The position numbers and the translations under genes are program-made. Positions 1 through 10,984 of a DNA stretch of 64,000 nucleotides are shown one piece after another. Under the pieces are notes generated by a model. It saw only the letters and a program-made list of their open reading frames with translations, made no database searches and was not told the DNA's origin. Each line of letters opens with the position of its first letter. Positions within the stretch are counted from its first letter, which is position 1. Source of the DNA: Mesodorylaimus sp. YZB2_4 (lineage: Eukaryota; Nematoda; Enoplea; Dorylaimida; Dorylaimidae); the NCBI GenBank assembly GCA_030248295.1, contig JASANH010000072.1:62001-126000 (forward strand). The letters run 5' to 3'.

Positions 1-876
1 ATTCTAAATATGAAAAATCTGTTCACAAAAGTTCAGGAAATTCAAAAAACGCGCATGCAATTACAATAAACCTGTGAATGTACCAAAATGAAGACATTCC
101 GCAATAAAGGAGTCTCAACACTGCTCGCCATATTTGGTTACCGACTGCTAATATTGACGATGCATGTCCTGCCGTGCCAACGACCGATAACGAACCAGAG
201 TGCAGCACTGCACGGGGGCAAAGTGCAAACAGGACCACGTTCTCACGCCCCAAAGACACAAGTTACCGCCTCCAGCAGACAACACAAACTACTTTTTCCA
301 AACGAGCGGTAATTTCAAACTTACGGCAATCAGAATGAGAGGCGTGGCTAAATCCATTCCGCCCAATCAAAGCGCACTATCCAAACTCCTTTACAAATTT
401 TTTTAAAAATGAACACTTTCAAAACCAAGCATCAATAATTATACAAAAACAAACCTAAACCCTCATATTCCATGAAAAATTTAACTTTTCTACATCAAAC
501 TTTCCATTGCATATTCATTAAAAATATGTTACCCTCCACCTCCGATATAAAAAAGGCTAAATTTGTGTACACAGGTGATAGTACAATAAATTGTGCCATA
601 AGACATGTGCACGAAATTCAAATCTTTGCACATCTAAACTTTAAAATGAAGCAATCACGCTACGAAATGCACCAGAAAACCAAAAGATCATGATTGAACA
701 TTTGAATTTCCCGCTCAGGAAACTACGAGCATCCCTGATCCCTATTGTATGCGGGTACAAATGACCATTCAAAATGGCATAAAGACAAAAAAACTTCATC
801 ACAAATAACGAGATACTGCACAGACGACTTGCAGCCCCCCCCCCCCCAAAGGCCATTCCCTCATTCTCCACTACAA
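1..876. other. AT-rich stretch, no gene recognised
   Basis: Short open frames on both strands show no recognisable domain, no convincing splice-site pairs and no tRNA-like motif. A run of about 13 C lies near 836-848, just 3' of the RYBP stop codon. The part next to 877 is probably the 3' untranslated region of that minus-strand gene. Confidence 0.5.
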
Positions 877-3800
877 TCATCTCGCTGGTGAATCAGAAGT
901 GCGACCATTCGATTGCTCCATCGGAGTTGATGCTGGCTTCGATTTCGACGATTTTCCATTCTTTCCATTCGAATTCATTTTGGTACTCTTTTTTATCGTT
1001 TTACATTTCTTAATGTTTTTCTCACTCTCCTCACTTTCTGCATCTTCTTCCGATTTTGGCGAAGACGCATCTTGAGCTTCATCAATCCTAAGCCTATTAC
1101 TTGATTGTTTCGTATCCTCCTCTTCATCCTCCGATACAATTCTCCTCGCATCGCGGCATTGATCGCTAATCGACGGCGAATCACTCGCATTCTTTTTCCT
1201 TTTCGACGTTTTCATAACATTTGTCATTGCCGATCGTCGTTTCTTACTTTGGCCACCTTTCTTTCCATTATCGACCGGTGTGTGCACTGTGGACGTGGAT
1301 GCACTGACCTGACTGCACCCCGCAACCTCGTCCTCCCCATGGCCCCCCATAAGCACACCCATTTCGCCCATTCGTAACTTGTAGTCCGTTATGACCACCG
1401 TTATACCGTTCACTGTCACAGCCAACGTCCGGGCACTGTTCTGATCCACGTTCGATATCAATGCATTTTGACATGATGACTTCGATTTTGAAGTAGATAC
1501 CGCTGATTTCTTTGCATTTCGAAACGCCGCTGAATTGGCTAAAAAAGAAAGTGAGCAATTGCCGAACAGAGTATTTTCTGCTGTAAGTCCTCTCCAGCTG
1601 GCCTGGAGAGGCCAACCGAACCCTAGCCTAGCCTAGCGAAACGCCGAAATCTAGCCCCTTCCTGGCCAACTGGGTCAAGTAAAAACTTTTCAGCCGCCTC
1701 GGTATAGCGGTGAAAGGGGTGTGCCAGTTCGTTTGGTGGAGCTGGAACCCGGTCGGCCCTGAGCTCAACTCTGGTCGTCTGAAAACTTGGTGAAGTTTTC
1801 TTTGCGCCTTGCACGCCCGGCGGTGGGTGAGTCGCCTTCATACCCCCCCCCCCTTCCGGGAGAAGCCTTATTGGAAGGGACTCGAATCTGGGACCCTTCA
1901 TGGGGCACGGGCTGGGTATGGTTAACCCGTGCGGTAACTGGCAACATCGCGGAATAGCGGCCAACACACGCTCATGTCATGTCATGCGTAACTCCAGCAA
2001 GCAACATAACGCGGAATAGCGGGCAAGGAACACATAATTACAATCACTTTACCGAGGCGGGAGTCGAACCCCCCCCAAACCCCCCCCGCAAAGGCACACC
2101 CCCACCCCCCACGCCCCCCCCCCCCACCCCCGCTCTCGCCTTCTGGGTGAGCCCTACTCGATGGCAAGGTATGGCCAATTAACAAGCCCCCTAGCCTGCG
2201 GGAAAAGGGCCAAAAATCGACTCAGACAAGTAAGAAAAGCAAATTTTCGTATCCATTCATAAACTTTTTACCATAACAGGGTAAGGCGCGTTTTTCTGAC
2301 AAAAATTAAAATTTTCACAATTGAAGAAACCTCAAAATGCAACCTTTCACAGTTTTCCCTGATTTTAGCCCTGGAATATTCCCATTTTCCAGACACTCCT
2401 CAGATTTCCTGACTTTTCTTGGTGCAACCTTGACTGAACCCTGCTTAGCCTGCGGATGAGCCTTGCGATCGTACGGCATGCAGTTGCGTGAGCACACAGT
2501 TCGGAGACAGGCACAGGTCATTGGAAGTTGGTCCTGGGAATCGACCATCCAAATGGATCAATGGACTTTCCTGGCAGCGTCTTGGACTCACGATCAGCTA
2601 GCTTCGTGACTGGGGTTGCAACAATGCTGGCAGGCGTTGGAGGGACAAAAATCCTGACTGGAGCAGGCAAGTCTTGCGACTATACCCGTACCTGCGTCTG
2701 AAACATCAACCCAAGGGGTTGACGTCTCCCAGCCAGGGGAGAGTATCGATCTCCGACGCGCCAAGGCCCGCCAGGTACTAGGATTGCAGGTTCCTAGACT
2801 CACGTCAGCTCGATAGGCGGGAGGGGGGTCTGATAAAAAACTGGCCAATTTCGCCTAAAATGAGCAGGAACAAAATGGCTGGACAGTGGAAGTCACATAG
2901 ATGACACCCCCTCTTTTCGATGTTGCATCAAACTGACTGATCTGATGCACCCCTGACTAACCTGGAATACAGACTAGCTACAAGCATTCCTGCACGATCC
3001 ACAGATCGATACTCCCCTGAGGACCAGACAGTCTGACGTTTCAGCTTCAACTAACAAAGGAACGTCGCGAGATGACATTCCAGACTTAAAAATGTTCAAT
3101 TACTGTGGAGTTCCTGAATATCTTGGAAGCTGATGGCCAGGTGCGACCTTAAAACAGGGCAAAACATCCAGCGGAAATTCGATTATCATGATGGTCGCTT
3201 TGATCGCTCGCCACACCTGACCGCCTGGCCATCAGCAGCCAAGACATTCAAGAATGTGTTTTATGATGTCAAGGAACATTGTGCGACAATTCGCAATAGA
3301 AAGTCCGGATTGTCACATCGCGACGTTCCCTTATAAGTCGCGATGTGGCAATCCAGACTTGAATTCATAGATCATTCTGAGTACATCTTTCGAAGTTGAC
3401 TGATAATTATTCATTTTTCACAAATGTCAGACTGACCTTTTCGACTTTTTACTTGCGCCTGGCGAAACGCCCATTCGGAAACGATTCGCACTCCTCCAAC
3501 TACTACGCCTTAACATTAAATAAATGCGCGGGAATGTTCGAATCCTGTAATTTTCTAAAATCAGGTACGGCACTAGTAGGAATCCCCTTCCCTCTACAGC
3601 CCACTTTCCCTTCTTAGGTTCAATAAAAACGATCGCTTCAGCTATTTTATGCAAGAATGTGCGGCTTTCATCTTGTCCGAATTTTCATCAAGCGTTTCCT
3701 CTGATAGGATCACATTTTACACATAAAAGCGCCTGGGCCATCAAAACTTAAAATGACAGGTTGAACTGACATCCTTGAAGAACTTGTTTTTCGAAACGCC

Positions 3801-5757
3801 GTCACTCACGGGTGACACGCAAACACAATTTAATTTTCCTGGCGAGATAAAATGCGCACATTCTTACATGACAACTACAGTACAGCATATCAAGCATATT
3901 GACCCCCAGGCCAGTTTGACCACAACCAACCTTCCAGTCTGCGCTGAGCTTCTTGACCCTCTTTCACTCCCCCAATTAAACCCATTTCAAAATTCCCGCC
4001 ATTCGCCCCATTCTATTGCTGATGATCAGGCGCACACTTCCTCCCCTAAATGCCCCTTTTGTCTGTCTATGCTTCATTATTATAAGAATCTTCTTGACGG
4101 TTACAAAACTACGTGGGGGCCCCACAGTCTTGTGAACCCTGCGGTGTGAATTGGGTGTGGGTAGCCCCCTCCTCAGCAGTCGTGGCAAAACTAGCAAGTG
4201 GGAAAACCGAAGGAGATACATCTGTTAATTCAATGTTTCAAACTTGGCCCCAAATCACCTGACAATGTTTTTGTCACGCTTCACCTCTCTAATTACCCGT
4301 TGCCTTCCTGTTGCAAGAATCCCGCCGATACGCTTTCAACATTTTCAAACAAAGCAATTAGGTAAAGAAAATTTCGCTCTTTCCCCAATGCACGGTTGTT
4401 GAACGCCTAATGATCCGATTTATAAAATCCTAGTCAGCAGCCAGTTTTCAATTAACTAGTTCAGAATATTTCTTGACTGGGCGTTCCCTCCGCCCGTATA
4501 CACCTTGAGTATTCTATGTTAAACTCCCTCATAATCTTCCAATTCGAAATTGCGTTATTTTTGCTTTAAAAACGCGAAAACGAGCAAGAAATTCACGACT
4601 GATTAATTCTGAACCGTTATCAGCCCTGTTATTTGTCCCTAAGCCTAAGCTTCTGCCTCAAATTACGCGCCAGCTCGACCAACACTGAAACTTCCTCAGT
4701 CGCTATCAAATTACACCCATTAACAAATGTATCACCAGGTCGCCTCTGATTGAGAGCCGTGGACAGCTCACTCACGCATACACTGACCTTTCTAGCACCT
4801 AATAGAATGTGACTTACCCGCGCTCGAAACACGTCCTTTTGTGGTCTGCTTTGGCGTAGATGGAGCCGAGCCGCTTCCGCCGATGCCGAATGCTAACTTC
4901 CTTGACACGGACGACAATGAGGGAGAGGGCGAAGGCGATGGAGAAGACGAACATGCTGCACGATTAGCACATAATAAATTATGATTGGGATGACTAGCGC
5001 ACGGCGAGATGGAGGCGGGCGGTGGTGGCAAAGACAAAGATGGCGATGGCGTACACTGTCCACTAGTATGAGTCGTACTTGCTGTCAACACGGGCGGCGG
5101 TGTTTTGGAACAGGAAGGCGATAAACTCAACGACGGACTGCAACATCCTCCGTGACCGACGCCCGCGCCACCGCTCGGACCGCAAGTCGACGATGCAGTG
5201 GACAAGGTGGACGACGGGGTCTGAGGCGGTGAACAACCAAAGTTCATTGAAGAATTGCCACCGCCATTTAAAGAATTTGAAAGTTTTTCACTAGAAAACG
5301 TTGTAGTCGATCGTTTTTCTCGATTCGCTTGCGCCATCATGGCGGCTTGTTGTTGCTGGACAAATTTTTGCACCGTTTGCTGTTGTTCGACCACGGTCGA
5401 ATTTAGTCTCGGTTTACGAGTAGATGTGCCTTTTCTTACGTCGCATATTTCGCAACGAAATGCTTCACTGCGATTTCGAAACGTACAAACTGTACATTCC
5501 CAACTTCCTCTCGTGAAATCTTGACTATCTTCGCGTTCGCCTGAGGAGTCGGATGAAGACGCTCGTCGTTGACGCGTTTTCCTTGAAAGCATGATATTTG
5601 TGCTTGTTTCGCCTTCCGTATCCCCTTCGCTCATTTTTCTCGACCGTTCTTTCTCTTTCTTCAAGTTCGCACCACCACTCTGTCGATTTCTTTTCGATAT
5701 CGTCGAATTGGAAGAGATACTCACCGAATTTTTATTATTTCCACTCGTGGACGCCAT
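877..5757 (-). CDS. RYBP/YAF2-family Polycomb (PRC1) protein, two exons
   Basis: Exons 5757-4818 and 1529-877 join in phase 1 (GCGG|GTAAGT, ATTCAG|CG) into about 530 aa. RYBP/YAF2 proteins bridge RING1 and H2AK119 ubiquitin in variant PRC1 in the nucleus. Exon 1 holds the RanBP2/NZF zinc finger (WECTVC, about ten residues, CEIC) followed by [12 protein letters not shown], as in vertebrate RYBP. After it come a Gln-rich stretch and Ser/Pro low complexity. Exon 2 holds the other RYBP hallmark, [19 protein letters not shown], the C-terminal region that binds RING1 in the family, then an acidic/Lys-rich tail. The frame stays open across the join, so the two halves support each other. It is longer than mammalian RYBP (about 230 aa) because of low-complexity insertions. 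The ATG at 5757 (MASTSG) is chosen; an in-frame ATG lies 30 nt upstream. Confidence 0.9.
1620..2210. repeat. Repeat-derived sequence in the RYBP intron with a tRNA-like T-arm
   Basis: The reverse complement of 2056-2075 has a T-arm/B-box look (GGTTCGACTCCCGC). The motif gcggaatagcgg occurs twice, near 1949 and 2011. C-runs lie at about 1845 and 2080-2130. I read this as a degraded tRNA-related SINE; its ends are not definable by eye. Confidence 0.35.
2590..2830. repeat. Dispersed repeat in the RYBP intron
   Basis: The segment containing tgaaacatcaaccc and ggggttgac recurs at about 43565-43670 in the same orientation (ctgaaacatcaacctgaggg). A shorter inverted match lies at about 16575-16605. 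Three copies in 64 kb point to a mobile or once-mobile element. No coding potential is seen. Confidence 0.5.
3059..3360. repeat. Nested fold-back (inverted repeat) in the RYBP intron
   Basis: 3301-3360 is a compact hairpin: 24 nt arms (AAGTCCGGATTG.. and its near complement ..CAATCCAGACTT) with 2-3 mismatches and a 12 nt loop. The right arm also pairs with 3059-3087, and GCTGATGGCCAGG at about 3130 pairs with its complement at about 3225-3238, giving a larger, more degraded fold-back of about 300 bp. It resembles a non-autonomous inverted-repeat element. No target-site duplication was identified. Confidence 0.5.
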
Positions 5758-6348
5758 GTTCTTGACGGAACCAATGAAATAATTCACTGCATAACGATAG
5801 GAGACTTTCGAAATCGGAAAAATAAATTAGGCAGACCAAAACGAATGTCGATATAGTCTTGAAAAATGGTCATCTCCTGAAACAGCTCTTTCGGATTCTC
5901 TCCAGTACGAGGACTGTTTCCAGGAAATTGAAACGAATCAAACCAATCTCAGAGACTTCCAAATATTTAAATTTTAGAGACGATTCGTGACCTGCTTTCC
6001 GTCAAATTTTTTCACCGCCCGCTTCCGGTCGGAAAGCATCGAACTGTGCCGATGTGCCAGCCTCGACTGCGCTGCGGACCGCACGCGACCCGTCCACTGT
6101 CTTCATGGGCCACGGTCGGTAAAAGGTAGTTTCGGCATTAGACTCCTGGCCAGTTTCAGCATTTATTGTCATAGCATGACCGAGTTTACAAGAAATATTC
6201 TATTTCCGCCTCAATTCGCTCAACATAATAGTTTAAACCTGGTGCACTTTCAATATTTATTGGCGCCAAATTCAAATTTAAATTTCTCGTAACTCAAGAT
6301 TATTATCAGAAAGATACAAATGAGAACCCTTATATGGGAACACAATAA
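5758..6348. other. Upstream flank of RYBP, no gene seen
   Basis: This should hold the RYBP promoter and 5' untranslated region (minus strand). I see no clear TATA box. A GC-richer stretch lies at 6040-6110. No other coding or RNA signal is apparent. Confidence 0.4.
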
Positions 6349-6479
6349 AGGCGGATTTATAGTCGACAAAATTTCTACTCCTACCCCTAGGGTAGGTGTA
6401 ATGGCCATATACTTAAGCGTATGCTATTACACCAGCCCTAGGGGTAGGAGTAGAAATTTTGTCGACTATAAATGCGCCT
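6349..6479. mobile_element. Palindromic MITE, 131 bp, with TAA target duplication
   Basis: The two halves are near-perfect reverse complements over about 60 nt each (AGGCGGATTTATAGTCGAC at the left, GTCGACTATAAATGCGCCT at the right), with a short unpaired centre near 6410-6420. TAA flanks both sides (6346-6348 and 6480-6482). A 3 bp TAA/TTA target is typical of PIF/Harbinger-type elements, so a Tourist-like MITE is the simplest reading. There is no coding capacity, and no second copy was noticed in the window. Confidence 0.7.
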
Positions 6480-6482
6480 TAA

Positions 6483-7660
6483 GGATCGGTCGATTGTACA
6501 AAGATAAATTCGAATTGCAGGTGATAATTCAGTATCTTCAGGGTGGGCATGAACCTAAATTCTCAAGTAGTCAGTGACCATCTCCCCCAATCCAGATCTG
6601 ATTGGGTGAGTTGGTTGACATACCAAACTAATCCACACCCCAGGCAGTTAGGCTTAGCTTGTCTGGAGCCTGGAGGAAAGGAAAGCCACGTTTTTTTGTG
6701 GGGGGGGGGAGGGGTTTGGATCAGGAAGACTTCAACGTTCGGAATTTCGAGTGCGAAGTTTCAGTTTGACTTTGAGTTTTTTACCAAATAATACTTTTGG
6801 CGCACGCGAATACATATCTGAAAAATCTGTGCATTTGATCGGGAGAGTATTAGTTGCTTACTAGGACGAAATACTCGTCCTGCTAGGCGGATCGCACGAA
6901 TAATCTCAGGCGTTCGGGCTTAAGTTCCGTTTGAGGTTTATGTTTTTCATAGGTATGGAAGAAGGTGTGTGCTGGTCACCCAATTTTCTCAGGTGATCTA
7001 TGTATGAGCATGGGTATTTTGGTCGAAACTAGTTTGTGACAAAAACGGAAAACGGTCTTACTTTTTCTTAAAAAAGGTCTGTTATGCCAGACGCAAAACT
7101 TTTGGATCAGAGAGTGCACACATTGGATAGGCAGTGCTTAGGTTGGCTCTGCCAAACGATGAAAGGGTCTCACGTGCTTTGCATTTCGCACAATGCATGA
7201 TTACACAGACGCTTGCCAATGTCAGCACCAAAGCCACATTGTCTGTGTGCTGCTGCTGTTTGGATAGGCTCCCTAAAGGATACCAGCTGTGCTGTTTCAC
7301 ACCATAGCAACCCAAGCATGCTAAAGCCCCAGCTCCACCCACGCCTTCAGATTGATGCCCAGTAGCTGCAAGTACAGTGGCATGGCTGACGATTAGATAC
7401 GTAAACCTCGAGACACACATTAACAGTTCCCCTCCCCCTTCCAACTTTATGTTCAAGCTCATGTTTCACCTCATCAGCAATGGCAAAATCGAGGATGAAG
7501 GAACATTACACAAAATGATTTACCTAGCCAGGAGTAGAGCACTCGCCAGTAGTGCGCACTCAACCAAAGAGGCAGTCACTCCTAGCTGATTACATATGTC
7601 GACCACGAGCTTGATCTTTCAATGACCCTCTGCTCTTTGCTAACGATCAGTCGTGCTGCT
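6483..7660. other. Repeat fragments, no gene seen
   Basis: 7070-7130 (gtctgttatgccagac) recurs in direct orientation at about 9530-9600. 7240-7300 recurs inverted at about 10020-10080 (ctggtatcctttaggga). A G-run of ten lies near 6701. No conserved protein domain or splice pattern is seen. Confidence 0.4.
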
Positions 7661-7664
7661 AATA

Positions 7665-8092
7665 TTCTTTTTTTGTGGGTGGGCCCCGTGCCGCCCCCGT
7701 TCCCCACGGTACATCCAATCCCTTTTTGCCTATAGCCGGCAAGCAGTCTTGATATGATAAGCGAGCCCGTGAGGTGACCAGCTCTCACGGCAGGGTCCCT
7801 CTGTGTGTCTCCACTAGGAGCACCTCCCCACGAGGGCATCCTCCGCCAGCACCAGCATCCCAGGATGGTAGTTGGCAAGAAGGAAGGGACTTTCCCGACT
7901 GGTGTTCGGGAACCAGCTTCCTGATTCTCTACTCGTTCGGCTCCCGCCACATGACGGTACTGGGTGAGTCGCCCAGGGGCAGGTGTGCAAGGCCAGCGAC
8001 GGACTTACTAAACTGCCGTCCTCAGCAGGAACAGAACTGCGGCCTCCCGGTCAGGGTTGCTGACCCAAGCAATGCGGGACCAACGCCTTAAA
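7665..8092 (-). mobile_element. SINE-like element, family 2, full-length copy
   Basis: Read on the minus strand, it begins near 8092 (TAAGGCGTTGG..), carries the conserved blocks seen at 30065-30505, and ends in an A-rich tail at about 7667-7674. The shared block cactaggagcacctcccca (here near 7810) is also in the 15 kb copy. Length is about 430 bp. Pol III ancestry is suggested by the A-box-like TGGCTCACTTAGTTAAGG at the head of the 30 kb copy; the B box is weak. No protein is encoded. Confidence 0.65.
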
Positions 8093-10380
8093 GCAACTGA
8101 TAATATTCTTGCATAAAAAGCTTCTTTAGCACGTTTCCAAATCGATCGTGAGGTCTCGATAATGAAAAAAATTGTTTTGCAAAGATTGTTCTGCAAAAAC
8201 AAAACCTGAATGAACTCCTTGCCCGAGACCTTGCCAGCACTACATAGGCTGCATATACATAAAAAATCGTCATGGAATTCTAGAATTGGCGCTGACTAAT
8301 CACATACCAACGCTAAAGTAGATTTAGAAGTTTTTAAGTCGAAGCATCTACCGACGAGCACGCTGAAAAGCTCGACTTGTATCTCGTACACGGAAGTACA
8401 TGATTGCTTCACTGCTTCAACATATCCGCACTTCGTTTTTACATTGCACGCTGCAGCACTGTACTTCATAGTAAAGTGCTGTGTAAAGCTTACGATTGGA
8501 TACGATTACTCTAAAACAACACCTCCATCGACGACAGACGTGGGCGGCGCACGGAACATAAACACTCTGGGTGTTCATCGGCGGACCTTGTGCAACGGTT
8601 CCTCAGAGTACACAGTCTATATTTTTACGAATGGACACGACAGCTCGGATGATCAGAGCTGCCGTTTAGGCTCTTTTACCCCTCCTGTCCCTTGGCACAT
8701 GTCCCTACGGACTCCCTGGCTACCATGACCCCACAACGGGCAAAGGGTACTAACATCCTGTTGCGCTATTGGGAGATTACTCAGATCCGACGATATTTAT
8801 GGCAAGAGCCAGCGTTCAGAACAGAAACATTTGTAAATCGTCTTCCAGATAATGTACACAGAAGACCCCTTTGAGATATTGTCGATAAGTAGTGGGACGC
8901 TGTTCGAATGTGCTCCATGGTCCCGCATCGAGCCCGCACGGGTAAAACGCTTCCCAGCTTCACGCGTAAAAGGTAGCCTTTGGAGTAGTGGCTTTGACCA
9001 CGAAGACTGCCCGTTTATGGAATATTTCAAAACTGAGTGGACGAAGGTACCTGGACTCGACCCGCGACTTCGGCTGCCGATGCCTGAAACTTCGCAGCAT
9101 GTGAAATGGATGATCGAAAATCTGCTTGTTGATTTGTATTATGAAAGGCAAGCGTATTAGCAAAAAGATTCATGTGCCGATGATAGTACTGCATTAAAAC
9201 TGATAAGGCCATTTCAGTCACGTTATTTCAGGCAGTTTTTTCAGTTGCGCTGCAGTCACGGGCGAGTCTTCCGTCAGCACTGTCTGAATTCTGACCCACA
9301 AAATTATTCGCGGGGCATCTTTTTCGCCTATAGCCGAAGTGTCTTCTTAGAAAGCCCCTTTTATTATAGTCTGAACCAAACCGTGGAAAAATGTGGCTAG
9401 GAATCAAGAAATCCAGCAGCCCAGATAATATACACAGAGCTGCTTCAGAAAATAAAAAAGTCTATCAAAGCCGCAAACGTGGCAAGTGCGGCTACTTGTG
9501 CAGGGGTTGACATAAATATAATTATTTCCGAAAAAGTCTGTTATGCCAGACTCGAAACTTTTAGACCAGCCAATGCACACAGTGGAACCAGAGCTTAGGA
9601 TGGCTGGTCTACTCGGTCACTGCTAAGCGCAACCACGGTTTAGGAAAAATGTCTGAGCAGAAGCTGCTTTCTCTGAATGAATATTAACAGGACGACTGAT
9701 CGTGGCAACGAGCAGAGGACCATGCAATCCTGTGCTTGTGGTCCACATAGTGGGCTGGGGGTGTCTAACTCTCGGGCTATTCGTAGTGGCGCTTGCTCCT
9801 ATTGTTACTGGGGGAGTGTTCGACTCGCGGACAGTTGAATCATTTTGTTTCATGTGCCCTTTCATCCTTGAGTGTGTCATCACTGATATGATAAACCATG
9901 AGCATGAACATAAAGTTTAAAAAAGCGGGAAAGAGTTTTCGGTGTCCCTCAAGGCTTAGGCATGTAACGATAAGCCATATCACTTTACTCGCAGCGCTAC
10001 AGCTTTGGCGTATTTAGGTTGCTCATGTGAAACAGCACATCTGGTATCCTTTAGGGAATTCCAACAGCAGCAGTGCACAAACGAAATCACGGTTTGGAAA
10101 CATTCTCCGGATCAATATAATCCAAAGCATGCTGAATCTCGGTGTATCAATGAAAATTCCTCACGTAGGTAATAGGTATGTGTGTTGGCCACTACGTCGA
10201 CTTCAAATTCTAGAAGTCAGCGGGCTCTAGCAGACATTTGGCGGTGCGAAATGGATGGCGACTGACATGTCCAAGCTGGCGTGTGCGCGCCTAGTGCGAC
10301 GTCATGCGAGGTCTTGAAGTGACCTGTTATTTTTTCCAACAGAAGATTGGTTCTTTTTCGATCGAATTTTCACAAAATGA
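8093..10380. other. Intergenic, no recognised gene
   Basis: An open frame at 8852-9160 (plus, 102 aa) matches no family I know and lacks splice or start context, so I do not call it. 9530-9920 contains repeat fragments related to the 7.1-7.3 kb region. Nothing else is identifiable. Confidence 0.4.
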
Positions 10381-10854
10381 TCAGAAAATTTCAGTAGAGT
10401 GAGCATCATGGCCACCAATGCCCACCATGGCTTGCGCCATCATGGCGTCTTGTTGTTGCTGGACAAATTTTCGCACCATTTGTTGCTGTTCGACCATGGT
10501 CAAATTTAGTCTCGGTTTACCAATCGATGTACCTTTTCTGACGTCGCATATTTCGCAACGAAATGCTTCACTGCGATTTCGAAAAGTACAAACTGTACAT
10601 TCCCAACTTCCTCTCGTGAAATCTCGAGTATCTTCGCGTTCGGCTGAGAAATCGGATGAAGACGCTCGTCGTTGACGCGTTTTCCTTGAAATCATGATAT
10701 TTGTGCTTGTTTCGCCGTCCGTATCCCCTTCGCTCATTTTTCTCGAACGTTCTTTCTCTTTCTTCAAGTTCGTGCAACCACTCTGTCGATTTCTTTTCGA
10801 TATCGTCGAATTGGAAGAATTACTCTGCTTAGCCAGCGTTTTGTGCGCATTCAT
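10381..10854 (-). pseudogene. Partial duplicate of RYBP exon 1 with intact NZF finger
   Basis: The minus-strand frame from an ATG at 10854 encodes about 157 aa. From about residue 12 it matches RYBP exon 1: [11 protein letters not shown], the Lys/Glu stretch, the [13 protein letters not shown] motif, the complete zinc finger (WECTVC..CEIC), DVRKGTS and the Gln-rich run. The match stops after MMAQA, and no copy of the conserved C-terminal RING1-binding exon is found nearby. About fifteen amino-acid differences are scattered over the 130 shared residues, including next to the finger (TRKPR to IGKPR). The frame is open with no stop, so it may be a short expressed paralog or a young decaying copy. 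Similarity covers only about 410 bp. Confidence 0.65.
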
Positions 10855-10984
10855 CCAAAATATATCACCCAGCACTTATTAATCCACACCACAAATATGC
10901 ATCGACAAAAACGTTCTAGCATGCCTTACTAAATACTGTCTTTATAAAAGGCACTTCCCGCCTTCGCTCTTTGTCACAAAAACT

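Noticed and set aside
8852-9160. 102 aa plus-strand frame with fairly normal composition
   Set aside because: No recognised family, no flanking exons; could be chance.
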